From JBKBKC01 sp046294265 (GTDB lineage: Bacteria > Pseudomonadota > Alphaproteobacteria > Rhodobacterales > Rhodobacteraceae): 64,000 nt of DNA. The notes under the pieces are model-generated. The model saw only the letters and a program-made list of their open reading frames with translations. It was not told the origin of the DNA and did not search any database. The stretch lies in contig JBKBKC010000009.1 in the NCBI GenBank assembly GCA_046294265.1, forward strand, positions 62,001 to 126,000, read 5' to 3'. How positions within the stretch are numbered: the stretch's first letter is position 1; the number at the start of each line of letters is the position of its first letter. Positions 25,971 through 35,415 of the stretch are shown here, one piece after another. The translations under genes and the position numbers were made by a program.

Positions 25971-27349
25971 GTCGTCACCTTCTTCAGATGGTAGGATTTT
26001 GGCCGCGTCACCGACAGGTATCCGAGCGCCGACAGCGAGGTGCCGCGCCCGGTGTCCTTCACCCCCGTCCAGGTCAGCGCGGGGTCGAGGTAGTCGCAGC
26101 GGTTCATGAACACGGTGCCGGTTTCCACCTGCGCCCCGATGTCCGCCGCCCGCTCGGCGTCCTGCGTCCAGATGCTTGCAGTCAGGCCGTAGGGGCTGTC
26201 GTTCATCAGCGCCACCGCCTCGGCCTCGGTCGCATAGGGCATGATGCCGACCACCGGACCGAAGGATTCCTCGCGCATCACACGCATGGAATGATCCACG
26301 TTCACCAGGATCTGCGGCGCGAGATAGGCCCCGCCGTCATCGGCAAAGCGCGCGGGGTCAAGCAGGGGCCTTGCCCCCGCCGCAATCGCCTCGGCGGTCT
26401 GCGCACGCACCGTGGCCGCGAACCGCCTGTGCGCCATGGGGCCAAGGGTGGTGGCGGCATCGAAGGGATTGCCCAGCTTCAACTGCCCCACCCAGGCCAC
26501 CGATTTCTCGACAAAGGCATCGAACAGGTTTTCGTGGACATAGATCCGCTCGATCCCGCAGCAGCACTGGCCGGCGTTGTAGAACGCGCCGTCCATCAGG
26601 CCGTCCACCGCCGCCTCGAGGTCGGCATCGGGCAGCACCAGCCCTGGGTCCTTGCCCCCCAGTTCCAGCCCCAGCGCGGTGAACGTCCCCGCCGCCGCCC
26701 GCTCGATGGCCGCCCCACCGGCCACCGATCCGGTGAAGTTGACAAACCCGAAGGACCGCGCGGCGATCAGCCCCTCGGTCGTCGCATGGTCGAGCACCAC
26801 GTTCTGGAACACCTCCCCGGGCACGCCCCCCGCGTGCAGCGCCTCGGCCAGCCGCTCGCCCACCAGCAGGGTCTGGCTCGCGTGTTTGAGCATCACCGCA
26901 TTGCCCGCGATCAGTGCGGGCACGATGGTGTTGATGGCCGTGAGGTAGGGGTAGTTCCAGGGCGCCACCACGAACACCACGCCCACGGGTTCACGCAGGA
27001 TGCGCCGCTCGAACCGGTCGGAGGCCTCGGCCACCATGGGGGCGAGGGCCGCGGCGGCAATCTCGGCCATGTAGTCGGTGCGCTGGTTCACGCCCCCGAA
27101 TTCGCCGCCGTAGCGGGTGGGGCGGCCCATCTGCCAGGCCAGTTCCGGCACGATCGCGTCCTTCATGCCGTTCAGCGCGGCAATGCCCGCCTTGACCCGC
27201 GCGATGCGGTCCTCTAGGGGCCGCGCCGCCCAGCCCTTTTGCGCGGCCTTCGCGCGGGCCACGGCGGCCCCCGCCGCCTCGGGGGTCAGGGGCAAGCGTT
27301 CGGCATAGACCGAACCATCGACGGGCGAGATCAGCTTTATCGGGGTCAT
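25967..27349 (-). CDS. NAD(P)-dependent aldehyde dehydrogenase
   Basis: 460 residues. ALDH motifs: VVAPWNYPYL, ALELGGKDPGLVL (catalytic Glu), FYNAGQCCCGIERIY (catalytic Cys) and the C-terminal TGVKDTGRGTSLSALG. Slightly shorter than PuuC-type enzymes. It is the middle gene of the operon glutamine synthetase-like, ALDH, Fe-ADH, which suggests oxidation of an amino- or gamma-glutamyl-aldehyde; this is inference. Confidence 0.88.
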   Translation of the reverse strand: MTPIKLISPVDGSVYAERLPLTPEAAGAAVARAKAAQKGWAARPLEDRIARVKAGIAALNGMKDAIVPELAWQMGRPTRYGGEFGGVNQRTDYMAEIAAAALAPMVAEASDRFERRILREPVGVVFVVAPWNYPYLTAINTIVPALIAGNAVMLKHASQTLLVGERLAEALHAGGVPGEVFQNVVLDHATTEGLIAARSFGFVNFTGSVAGGAAIERAAAGTFTALGLELGGKDPGLVLPDADLEAAVDGLMDGAFYNAGQCCCGIERIYVHENLFDAFVEKSVAWVGQLKLGNPFDAATTLGPMAHRRFAATVRAQTAEAIAAGARPLLDPARFADDGGAYLAPQILVNVDHSMRVMREESFGPVVGIMPYATEAEAVALMNDSPYGLTASIWTQDAERAADIGAQVETGTVFMNRCDYLDPALTWTGVKDTGRGTSLSALGYLSVTRPKSYHLKKVTT

Positions 27350-27376
27350 GGGGTCACTCAGGGTAAAGGGAAAGGT

Positions 27377-28756
27377 TCAGGCCCGCTCCAAGAGGCGTTG
27401 CAGTTCGAAATCGGTCACCACGCGGTCGGTCTCGGCAATCTCCCAGGCGGCGGCATGGGCGTAGTGATCCACCACCGCATCGCCGAGGGCCGCGCGCAGC
27501 ATGGCCGAGCCGCGCAGGGCGGCCTCGGCATCGCGCAGGGTTTTCGGGATCTCGCGGATGCCGCTGGCGGAATACATGTCCCCCTGCTGCTCGGGCTCCA
27601 GCGCATAGCCGCCCTCGATGCCCGCCAGGCCCGCAGCCAGAAGGGCGGCGCAGGCCAGATAGGGGTTCAGATCCGCCCCGCCGATGCGGCATTCGATGCG
27701 GATGCCCTTTGTCCCCTCACCGCACACCCGAAACCCGGCGGTGCGGTTGTCGCGGCTCCAGACGGCCTTGGTGGGCGCGAACATGCCAACGCAGAACCGC
27801 TTGTAGCTGTTGACATAGGGCGCGAGAAACGCGGCGATTTCCCCGGCATGTGCCAGTTGCCCGGCCAGATACTGCTTCATCACCGCCGACATCCCGTGCG
27901 CGTCGTCCGCATCGCGGAACGCCGGAACCCCGTCCGCCCACAGCGACTGATGGACATGGCTGGAGGACCCCGCCTTGCGGTGGTCATACTTGGCCATGAA
28001 CGTCACCGACCGGCCCTTGGCCCAGGCAATCTCCTTCACCGCGGCCTTGGTGATGGTGTGGTTGTCGGCGGTGTCAAGCGCATCGGAATAGCGCACGTTC
28101 ACCTCGGCCTGGCCTGCATCCGCCTCGCCCTTGGTGCATTCCACGGGGATGCCTGCACCATACAGGCCATTGCGCAGGGCGCGCAGCACCTCCTCCTCCT
28201 TGGTGGTCTGGAAGAGGTGATAATCCTCGTTATAGGCGCTGACCGGCTTCAGGCCCGCAATGGCGCCATGGTCGCGCAGGCCGTCGCGCAACCCCTCATA
28301 GCTGTTCTCGAACAGATAGAACTCAAGCTCGGTCGCCATCATGGCATCGAACCCCATCGCCTTTGCCCGCGCCACCTGCCGCTTCAGGATCGCGCGCGGC
28401 GACACCGCAACCTCGGCGTGGCTGTGGTGGTCCAGAAGGTCGCACAGCACGAGCGCCGTGCCCGCCAGCCACGGCAGGGGGCGCAGGGTGGCCAGATCGG
28501 GGCGCATCACATAGTCGCCATAGCCCCCCTGCCAGCTGGCAGAACGATAGCCGGGCACCGGGTTCATCTCCATGTCGATGGCCAGCAGGTAGTTGCAGCA
28601 ATGCGTCTCCTCGGTCGCATGGTCCAGAAAGAACGCGGCATGGAACCGCTTGCCCATCAGCCTGCCCTGCATGTCGATGCCCGCCACCAGCACGGTGTCG
28701 ATCCGGCCCGCCGCCACTTCGGCGCGCAATGCCTCAAGGGTCATCGTTCCGGCCAT
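27377..28756 (-). CDS. Glutamine synthetase-family ligase (PuuA/GlnA-III-like)
   Basis: 459 residues with the GS beta-grasp N-terminus and catalytic domain: MMATELEFYLF (metal ligand Glu), ECTKGEADAGQAEVNVRYSD (second Glu pair), TFMAKYDHRKAGSSSHVHQS (metal His/ATP site), and RIECRIGGADLNPYLACAA (Arg/Glu near the end). It lacks the adenylylation-site context of housekeeping GlnA. Such paralogues gamma-glutamylate polyamines, ethanolamine or other amines. Co-transcription with ALDH and Fe-ADH supports an amine-degradation role. ATG 28756 has GGGGAGA upstream. Confidence 0.85.
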   Translation of the reverse strand: MAGTMTLEALRAEVAAGRIDTVLVAGIDMQGRLMGKRFHAAFFLDHATEETHCCNYLLAIDMEMNPVPGYRSASWQGGYGDYVMRPDLATLRPLPWLAGTALVLCDLLDHHSHAEVAVSPRAILKRQVARAKAMGFDAMMATELEFYLFENSYEGLRDGLRDHGAIAGLKPVSAYNEDYHLFQTTKEEEVLRALRNGLYGAGIPVECTKGEADAGQAEVNVRYSDALDTADNHTITKAAVKEIAWAKGRSVTFMAKYDHRKAGSSSHVHQSLWADGVPAFRDADDAHGMSAVMKQYLAGQLAHAGEIAAFLAPYVNSYKRFCVGMFAPTKAVWSRDNRTAGFRVCGEGTKGIRIECRIGGADLNPYLACAALLAAGLAGIEGGYALEPEQQGDMYSASGIREIPKTLRDAEAALRGSAMLRAALGDAVVDHYAHAAAWEIAETDRVVTDFELQRLLERA

Positions 28757-28849
28757 GTCACACGTCTCCCCATCTGCCACACACCTTATCTTGCACAAGC
28801 CACCGGGGCACCGCCAGATGCGGAAACGACAGGTGGCAGGCGAATTTGA

Positions 28850-29725
28850 TCAGATCGGGACAGGCCGCCCCCGCACCCCCGACAGCGCGTTCACCGCCAC
28901 CGCCGCCAGCACGACCGCCCCGCCGACAAAGGTGGCCGGCGTCGCCCCCTCGCCCAACAGAACCCAGGCCCAGATCGGGGCCAGGAGCACCTCGACCATC
29001 GACAGAAGGGTGAGCTCCGCCGCAGGCACCACCCGGCTGCCCAGCGTGTAAAGCGCCATGCCGAAGGTCAGCAGCACCACGCCCATGCCCGCGCTGATCG
29101 CGATATCGCGCAGCGGCACGGCCAGCGTGCCGCCCTGCGCCGCCGACATTGCGGCCGCCACCAGAACGGACATCACCGCCCCGACCAGAACCGCCGGAAA
29201 CATGTCGGCCAGCCGCCCCCAGCGCAGCGCCAGGCTGAACACCGCAAACCCCAGCGCCGACAGCAGTGCCGCCGCATTGCCCAGCCCCATCCCCAGGGCA
29301 AGCCCCTCGCGCACCATCAGGAACATGCCGATCCCCGCCAGCGCGATGGCCCCCCAGGTCGCCCGCCGCACCCGCTCGCCCAAAATCAGCCAGCCCAGCA
29401 CCGCCGCCAGAAACGGCGAGGCCGCGAAGAGGAACACCGCATTGGCGACCGAGGTCGTGCGGATGGCAAAGATCGCGCCCGCAAAGGCCAGCACCAGCCC
29501 CACGCCGCCAACCAGTCCCGCCAGACCCACCGCCCGCACCGGCCCCACCAGCCGCCCGCCCGACCGCCACAGGATCAGCATCACCAGCGCCGGCAGCATG
29601 CCGACCGAACGCCAGAACATCACGGCCCAGGTGTCGGCCTCGGCCACCAGCCGGATCGCAATCGCAATCAGCGACCACAAGGTGGCCGCCGCCAGAACCA
29701 TCAGGACGCCATGGCCATACCGCAT
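28850..29725 (-). CDS. DMT-superfamily EamA-type transporter
   Basis: 291 residues with ten hydrophobic segments arranged as two EamA halves (WSLIAIAIRLVAEADTWAVM early; TLLSMVEVLLAPIWAWVLLG late, the typical EamA C-terminal motif). It is an inner-membrane exporter or permease for small metabolites. It lies on the same strand upstream of the glutamine synthetase-like operon, 93 nt away, and may be expressed with it. Confidence 0.85.
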   Translation of the reverse strand: MRYGHGVLMVLAAATLWSLIAIAIRLVAEADTWAVMFWRSVGMLPALVMLILWRSGGRLVGPVRAVGLAGLVGGVGLVLAFAGAIFAIRTTSVANAVFLFAASPFLAAVLGWLILGERVRRATWGAIALAGIGMFLMVREGLALGMGLGNAAALLSALGFAVFSLALRWGRLADMFPAVLVGAVMSVLVAAAMSAAQGGTLAVPLRDIAISAGMGVVLLTFGMALYTLGSRVVPAAELTLLSMVEVLLAPIWAWVLLGEGATPATFVGGAVVLAAVAVNALSGVRGRPVPI

Positions 29726-29783
29726 GCTCCCCAGATGCCGGGTGCGCCGGTCGGGATCTGTTCCGAAAGCGACGGGCGGGGAA

Positions 29784-29828
29784 CAAATCCCTTCAAAGGG
29801 ATTTGCAAATTTCTTTCAAGAAATTTGC
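29784..29828. terminator. Twin AT-rich hairpins after ghrA
   Basis: Two perfect stems share one base: CAAATCCCTT-CA-AAGGGATTTG (29784-29805) and GCAAATTTCTT-TC-AAGAAATTTGC (29805-29828). They sit 4 nt from the ghrA stop codon and upstream of the EamA gene. They are strikingly AT-rich for this genome. A terminator or mRNA 3'-end role is likely. Confidence 0.6.
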
Positions 29829-29832
29829 GCGC

Positions 29833-30771
29833 TCAATAGCCGCGTGCGCGGTCCACCTGATGCAGGAACGTCTCCCCCGCCTCGCCACGCCGGATGTTCT
29901 CGACGATCACGAGGCTGGCGGTGTCGGGGCGCGTGGTCGCGGCGATGTGGGGGGTCACCGTCACGCGCGGATGCGCCCAGAACGGATGCGCGGGGGGCAG
30001 CGGCTCTGTCCGGAACACGTCCAGCGTGGCATGGCCCACCTGCCCCGCCTCCAGCGCCGCCAGAAGGGCGTCATCATCGATCAGATGGCCCCGCCCGGGG
30101 TTGATGACAAAGGCGCCCGGCGCGAGCAGCGCCAGCCTGCGCGCATCCATCAGGTTCTCGGTCTGGGGCGTGCGCGGCACCAGGAGCACCACGCCCGCCG
30201 CCCCCGCCAGGGCCGCGTCCAACCCCTCGGCCCCGTGCAGGCAGCGCATACCCGGCACCGTGGCCGGGCTGCGGCTCCACCCCGTCAGGGGAAAGCCGAA
30301 GGGGGCCAGCACCGCCGCGCAGGCCCGGCCCAGTTCGCCCAGCCCCAGGATGGTCAGCGGGCGTTCCCGCGCGAGCGGCGGCGTCGCCGCGGGATCTTGC
30401 CGCCAGATGCCATCCTGACCCCGCACATGCGCGTCCGTTCCCACATGATGGCGCAGCACATGGGCCGCCACCCATTCCGCCATGCTCTGCGTCATCGCGG
30501 GATCGACCATGCGGCACAACGGCTGCGTCAGCGTCGGGTTGCCCACCACCCGCTCCACCCCCGCCCAAAGGTTCAGCACCGCCTTCAGCCGGGTATAGGG
30601 CGCGAAGTCGGTGATGATCCCGCCGGGGGAAAAGACGATGTAATCGACCTGCGAAGGCTCTGCCCCGGTCACCAGCCGCGCCGCGATCCCCGCCGCCGCC
30701 AGCCCCGCCCGCAGATGCGGGGCATAGGCGGGCCAGAGTGCTGCCTCGGCGGCGAAGAGGACGGTGATCAT
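29833..30771 (-). CDS. ghrA: Glyoxylate/hydroxypyruvate reductase A-like D-2-hydroxyacid dehydrogenase
   Basis: 312 residues, the GhrA length. NAD(P) fold motif ILGLGELGRACAAVLAPFGF, then GWSRSP, the catalytic Arg in INPGRGHLIDD, Glu in FRTEPLPPAHPFW, and His in TVTPHIAATT, all in the expected order for the family. It reduces glyoxylate and hydroxypyruvate with NADPH. Stand-alone gene flanked by hairpins. Confidence 0.88.
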   Translation of the reverse strand: MITVLFAAEAALWPAYAPHLRAGLAAAGIAARLVTGAEPSQVDYIVFSPGGIITDFAPYTRLKAVLNLWAGVERVVGNPTLTQPLCRMVDPAMTQSMAEWVAAHVLRHHVGTDAHVRGQDGIWRQDPAATPPLARERPLTILGLGELGRACAAVLAPFGFPLTGWSRSPATVPGMRCLHGAEGLDAALAGAAGVVLLVPRTPQTENLMDARRLALLAPGAFVINPGRGHLIDDDALLAALEAGQVGHATLDVFRTEPLPPAHPFWAHPRVTVTPHIAATTRPDTASLVIVENIRRGEAGETFLHQVDRARGY

Positions 30772-30800
30772 GCGCGTGGCTCCCGGTCGGTCGGTGGAAT

Positions 30801-30822
30801 GGGTATTTGGGCAAAGAAGAAG
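30801..30822 (+). repeat. Tail-only copy of the gene-end repeat
   Basis: gggtatttgg followed by gcaaagaagaag repeats the tail of the gene-end family without its GC stem. It lies between rodA and ghrA, and is probably a decayed unit. Confidence 0.4.
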
Positions 30823-30858
30823 TTGGCGTCAGCACGGCCGGAGTCCGCAGGGCCAGAT

Positions 30859-31998
30859 TCAGCGTGGCCTGTGCACATGCGCGCTCTGGACGATGCCGAA
30901 GGCCGCGAGCAGCACCAGCATGGACGAGCCGCCATAGCTGACCAGCGGCAAGGGCACGCCCACCACCGGCGCCAGCCCCATCACCATCAGCATGTTGATC
31001 GCGAAATAGAGAAAGAACGTGGAGGCGATGCCCAGCGTCACAAGCTGCGCAAAGCGGTCCTTGTTGGTCAGGGCCGAGACGATGCAGAAGGCCAGGATCA
31101 GCGCATAGAGGACCAGCAGGGAAAACCCGCCGACAAAGCCGAATTCCTCGGCCAGGGTGGTAAAGATGAAGTCGGTGTGCTTTTCGGGCAGGAAGTTCAG
31201 CCGGCTCTGGGTGCCCTGCATGAAACCCCGCCCCGTCCAGCCGCCCGAGCCCAGCGCGATCTTGGCCTGGCTGATGTGGTATCCCGCCCCCAGCGGATCC
31301 TGGCTGGGGTCAAGGAAGGTGTCGATGCGACGATACTGATAGTCCTTGAGGACCTGCCAGTCCGTGCCGCGCGTCAGGAACACCCCCGTCACCGCCGCCA
31401 CCCCCAGCCCGATCACCACCGCAAAGTAAATCCAGCTGACACCCGCGCAGAACATCACCACCGCGCCCCCGATCATCAGCAACAGCGCCGTACCAAGGTC
31501 CGGCTGGACCAGCGTCAGGCCGGTGGGCACCAGCATCAGCGCCACCGGGATGGCCACCCAGAGGGGCCGCGAGGTGCGCCGGATGTCCAGCCAGTCGTAA
31601 TAGGCCGCCAGCAGCATCACCAGCGTGATCTTCATCAGCTCGGACGGCTGCAGCCGGATGAACCCAAGGTCGATCCAGCGCTGCGCGCCCATGCCCACCG
31701 AGCCGAAAAGATCCACCATGATCAGCAGAAAAAGCGACAGCCCATAGGCCAGCGCCGCCATGTTGCGCCAGAACCAGATCGGCACCAAGGCGATGGCGAA
31801 CATCACCGCCAGTCCCACAACGAACCGCTTCATCTGCGGCTCGGCCCAGACCCCAAGCCGGCCCCCCGCCACCGAATAGAGCATCAGAAAGCCGAAACAC
31901 GCCACCGCCACGACCAGCACCACCAGCGGCCAGTTCAGATAGAGCACCTTGCGCAGCCCCGTGGGCGCGGTCTTGAGGCGGTATTCCAGAAAGCTCAT
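30859..31998 (-). CDS. rodA: Rod shape-determining peptidoglycan polymerase RodA
   Basis: 379-residue SEDS-family membrane protein. SEDS motifs include LGVWAEPQMKRF, LQPSELMKITLVMLLAAYYD (abbreviated), QPDLGTALLLMIGG with the functional Asp, and the C-terminal VSYGGSSMLVLLAAFG. RodA polymerises lipid II with PBP2 in the elongasome. It is the last gene of mreB-mreC-mreD-mrdA-rodA, 5 nt after mrdA. Confidence 0.95.
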   Translation of the reverse strand: MSFLEYRLKTAPTGLRKVLYLNWPLVVLVVAVACFGFLMLYSVAGGRLGVWAEPQMKRFVVGLAVMFAIALVPIWFWRNMAALAYGLSLFLLIMVDLFGSVGMGAQRWIDLGFIRLQPSELMKITLVMLLAAYYDWLDIRRTSRPLWVAIPVALMLVPTGLTLVQPDLGTALLLMIGGAVVMFCAGVSWIYFAVVIGLGVAAVTGVFLTRGTDWQVLKDYQYRRIDTFLDPSQDPLGAGYHISQAKIALGSGGWTGRGFMQGTQSRLNFLPEKHTDFIFTTLAEEFGFVGGFSLLVLYALILAFCIVSALTNKDRFAQLVTLGIASTFFLYFAINMLMVMGLAPVVGVPLPLVSYGGSSMLVLLAAFGIVQSAHVHRPR

Positions 31999-32003
31999 CG
32001 CGC

Positions 32004-33944
32004 TCAGGCCCGGCTGGCGGTGGGGGGGGGCGCGGGATCGCGCAGCTTCATCGTGCGTTGCTGCGTCTCGATCCGGTTGCGCTGCGATGCCGGATAGGCC
32101 GACAGCGGCGGCTGCGGCCCGTCGGTCAGCGCGCGCAAGAGGATGTCGCGCGCAAGGGGCGCGGCCGCGGCCGAGCCGCCGCCGCCATGCTCCACCACCA
32201 CCGACACCGCATAGCGCGGCGCCTCATGCGGGGCATAGCCCACGAACAGCGCATGGTCGCGCCGGTTCCAGGGCAGCTGGTCGTTGCGGATCACGCCGCG
32301 CGCGCGTTCCTGCACGCTGATGTTGCGCACCTGGCTGGTGCCGGTCTTGCCCGAAAGGCGCATCGCGCGCTCTTCGATCCGGCTGCCATAGGCGGTGCCG
32401 CGCTGGCTGTTGGTCACCGCGAACATGCCGTCCTGCACGGCTTTCAGCAGCGCCGGATCAAGGCCCAGCGACGGCGCTTCGGGCACCGCCAACTCGCGCC
32501 CGTCGATGCTGTGGATCAGCCGCGGGCTTACCTCCCGCCCGGTGGCCAGACGCGCCGTCATCACCGCAAGCTGCAGGGGCGAGGTCAGCACATAGCCCTG
32601 CCCGATCGACGCGTTGACGGTATCGCCGATGCGCCAGTCCTGCCCGTGGCGGGCCTGTTTCCAGGCCCGGTCGGGCATGATCCCCTCGGTGATGGCCGAC
32701 ATCGGCAGGTCATGGCGGATGCCAAGGCCGAGGCGGCGGCCCATCTCGGCGATCCGGTCGATGCCCACCTTCAGCGCGATGTCGTAGTAATAGACGTCAC
32801 AGCTCTCGGCCAGGCTGCGGTCCAGCGCGACCGACCCGTGGCCGCCCCCCTTCCAGCAATGGAACCGCCGCCCGCCCACCTCGTAATACCCTGGGCAGCG
32901 CACCGAGGTGCGCGTGGTGATCACGCCCGCCTCCAGCGCCGCCAGCGCCGTCACCATCTTGAAGGTCGAACCGGGCGGATAGGCCCCCTGCACGGCCTTG
33001 TTCGCCAGCGGGCGGTGGTCATTCTCCATCAGCGCGTTGAAATCGCGGTGGCTGATGCCGCGCACAAAGAGGTTGGGATCGAACGACGGCGACGATACGC
33101 AGGCCACGATATCGCCCGTCTCCACGTCCATCACCACGGCTGCGGCACTTTCCTCCCCCAGCCGCGCCTGCACATAGTTCTGCACATCCGCGTCGATGGT
33201 CAGGCGGATGTCGTCGCCCGCATCCCCCTCCTGCCGGTCAAGCTCGCGCATGATGCGGCCGCCTGCATTCACCTCTACCCGCCGGTTGCCCGCCCGGCCG
33301 CGCAGATCGCCTTCCATCCAGGTCTCGACCCCGATCTTGCCGATCTGGAACTTGGGCGTCTGCAACAGCGGGTCCGGGATCTCCAGTTTGGCAAGGTCGG
33401 ATTCGCTGACCGGGCCCACATAGCCCACCACATGCGCGAAATCGGCGGCCAGCGGATAGATGCGGCTCAGACCCGCCTCCGGCGACACGCCGGGCAAGGC
33501 GGGCGCGTTCAGCGCCACCTTCGACACATCCTCCCAGGCCAGCCGGTCGGCCACGATGATCGGCAGGGGCGAGCGGCGCCGCGCCTCCTTCAGCGCGCGC
33601 TCCATGTCCTCGGGCGACAGCGGGATGATCGCCGACAGCCGCGCCAGCACATCGTCCACATTGCGGGCATCCTCGCGGCTGATGACGATGCGGTAATTCT
33701 GCTCGTTCCCCGCAATCAGCCGCCCCTTTCGGTCATGGATCAGCCCCCGCGCGGGCGGGATCAGCCGGATCGAGATGCGGTTGTCCTCGGCCAGCAGGCG
33801 GAACTGGTCGGCCTGCTCCACCTGCATGTGGCGCATCCGCAGGCCCAGCACGGCCACCACCGCCGTCATCGCCCCGCCCAGCATCACCGCGCGCCGGCTG
33901 ACGCGCCGTGCGCCCTCTTCGGTATCGCGTGCCGACCGCCTCAC
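32004..33944 (-). CDS. mrdA: Penicillin-binding protein 2 (elongasome transpeptidase)
   Basis: 646 residues: one N-terminal membrane segment (about 17-37), pedestal domain (RGLIHDRKGRLIAGNEQNY), and a transpeptidase domain with SxxK in YPPGSTFKM (Ser near 326), SxN in SCDVYYY, and KTG in LSGKTGTSQV. It crosslinks peptidoglycan synthesised by RodA. The start overlaps the mreD stop. Length is normal for PBP2. Confidence 0.95.
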   Translation of the reverse strand: MRRSARDTEEGARRVSRRAVMLGGAMTAVVAVLGLRMRHMQVEQADQFRLLAEDNRISIRLIPPARGLIHDRKGRLIAGNEQNYRIVISREDARNVDDVLARLSAIIPLSPEDMERALKEARRRSPLPIIVADRLAWEDVSKVALNAPALPGVSPEAGLSRIYPLAADFAHVVGYVGPVSESDLAKLEIPDPLLQTPKFQIGKIGVETWMEGDLRGRAGNRRVEVNAGGRIMRELDRQEGDAGDDIRLTIDADVQNYVQARLGEESAAAVVMDVETGDIVACVSSPSFDPNLFVRGISHRDFNALMENDHRPLANKAVQGAYPPGSTFKMVTALAALEAGVITTRTSVRCPGYYEVGGRRFHCWKGGGHGSVALDRSLAESCDVYYYDIALKVGIDRIAEMGRRLGLGIRHDLPMSAITEGIMPDRAWKQARHGQDWRIGDTVNASIGQGYVLTSPLQLAVMTARLATGREVSPRLIHSIDGRELAVPEAPSLGLDPALLKAVQDGMFAVTNSQRGTAYGSRIEERAMRLSGKTGTSQVRNISVQERARGVIRNDQLPWNRRDHALFVGYAPHEAPRYAVSVVVEHGGGGSAAAAPLARDILLRALTDGPQPPLSAYPASQRNRIETQQRTMKLRDPAPPPTASRA

Positions 33945-34480
33945 ATCCGCCTCCCGAAGTCGTCAACCTCGCCCGTCGAAGGTTTGCGCAACTGCAGGGC
34001 CAGGTGCAACAGCCCGGTCACCAGCGGATAACACAGGATCGTCATCACCACCTGCGCAAAGGCCTGACCGAAGCCCGGCTGGTCCAGAAACGCCACCGCC
34101 ATCACCAGCCGGTATCCCAGCTGCATGGCCAGCATCACCACCCCCACCATCAGCCATTCGGCCACAAAGGCCAACTCGCGCGTCAAAGCCGAGCGCGAGC
34201 GCAGGAACTCGGTCCCCATCACCACGATCGCGGCCCAGAGGCCGGGCGGCCGCATCAGGATCAGATCCTCCACCAGCACCACAGCCGCGATCAGCACCGC
34301 AGGCAGATAGTCGGGCCGCCGCGTGACCCAGGCCATCATCAGGCACAGCATCAGGTCGGGCCCCGGCCAGCGCCCCGCCTCGCCCCCAAGCGGCAACAGG
34401 CGGAGGAACAGGATGAACAGCGCCAGCCCCAGAAAGGCCCCGCGATACATCCACAGCCGGGCGGTGACCGGATCAACCAT
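33941..34480 (-). CDS. mreD: Rod shape-determining protein MreD
   Basis: 179 residues, five hydrophobic segments and little conserved sequence, as usual for MreD; the segment FLRLLPLGGEAGRWPGPDLM is typical of alphaproteobacterial members. ATG 34480 overlaps the mreC stop by 8 nt. Identity rests mostly on position between mreC and mrdA plus topology. Confidence 0.88.
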   Translation of the reverse strand: MVDPVTARLWMYRGAFLGLALFILFLRLLPLGGEAGRWPGPDLMLCLMMAWVTRRPDYLPAVLIAAVVLVEDLILMRPPGLWAAIVVMGTEFLRSRSALTRELAFVAEWLMVGVVMLAMQLGYRLVMAVAFLDQPGFGQAFAQVVMTILCYPLVTGLLHLALQLRKPSTGEVDDFGRRM

Positions 34481-35378
34481 CCGTGCCCTCCGCCGCATCC
34501 GCCGCAGGCGCCGCCACCACAGGCTCGGCCACCAGACTGCCGGGATCGGTAATCGGCTCGATCTCGTGGCTGCGCAGCACCCGCAGGAACTCCAGCCGCC
34601 CGTAATCCGCGGCCAGCCGCACCCGCAGCCGCCGGTCCGCCCCCTGCACCACGCTGCCCACCAGCAGACCGGCCGGAAACACCCCGCCGTCGCCCGAGGT
34701 CAGCACCTGGTCGCCGGGCCGCACAAGGTCGGGATTCTCCAGGAACTCCATCGGCGGCGCGGGCGTATTGTCGCCCGAAAGCAACGCCTTCTGCCCCGAA
34801 GGCTGCACCGTCACAGGAATGCGGCTGTTCGAATCGTTCAACAGGATCACCCGCGCCGTGCGCTGCCCCACGCCAGAGATGCGCCCCACCAGCCCGATCC
34901 CGTCCATCGTGGCCCAACCGTCGCGGATGCCGTCCCGCGCGCCCACGTTCAACAGCACCGACTGCCGGAACGGCCCGCCCGCATCGGCCATCACCACGCC
35001 CGTCACATGCGTCAGCTTCGGGTCCATGCGCACCTGGTTCAGGTCCATCAGGCGCGCGTTCTTCTGCTCCAGCTGCAGCGCCGCCTCTTTCCAGGCCTTC
35101 ATCTGCTGCAACTCGCGCCGCAGTTCCTGGTTCTGCTCGTAGATGCGGGTGTAGGACTGGAAATTCTCGACCATGCCCGCGGCCTTGGTCACCGGCACCA
35201 GCGCCCATTCGAAACTGGGCACCACCGCATCCACGAGGGCCGAGCGGAACCGCTCCACCCGCGGGCTGTCGATCCGCCACAGCGCGAACAGCGCCAGCAG
35301 CGCCAGCACCAGCAACCCCACAAGGATGCGGCGCACCGGGCGGGTATAATCCTCTGCTGTCGCGCGCTGTCGTGCCAC
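34473..35378 (-). CDS. mreC: Rod shape-determining protein MreC
   Basis: 301 residues: short cytoplasmic N-terminus, one membrane helix (RRILVGLLVLALLALFALWR, 17-36), a coiled coil around 80-115 (YEQNQELRRELQQMKAW), then the two beta-barrel domains with VMADAGGPFRQSVLLNVGARDGI and GDQVLTSGDGGVFPAGLLVG. It is the periplasmic scaffold linking MreB to PBP2/RodA. Confidence 0.94.
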   Translation of the reverse strand: MARQRATAEDYTRPVRRILVGLLVLALLALFALWRIDSPRVERFRSALVDAVVPSFEWALVPVTKAAGMVENFQSYTRIYEQNQELRRELQQMKAWKEAALQLEQKNARLMDLNQVRMDPKLTHVTGVVMADAGGPFRQSVLLNVGARDGIRDGWATMDGIGLVGRISGVGQRTARVILLNDSNSRIPVTVQPSGQKALLSGDNTPAPPMEFLENPDLVRPGDQVLTSGDGGVFPAGLLVGSVVQGADRRLRVRLAADYGRLEFLRVLRSHEIEPITDPGSLVAEPVVAAPAADAAEGTDG

Positions 35379-35415
35379 GGGGCTGTCATTCCCTTGCCTG
35401 CCGCGGGCGAACCCG

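Noticed and set aside
29266..32097. Very long open frame running opposite EamA, ghrA and rodA
   Set aside because: It crosses three well-supported genes and two intergenic hairpins, and its product is a low-complexity His/Arg/Pro/Gln string. Not a gene.
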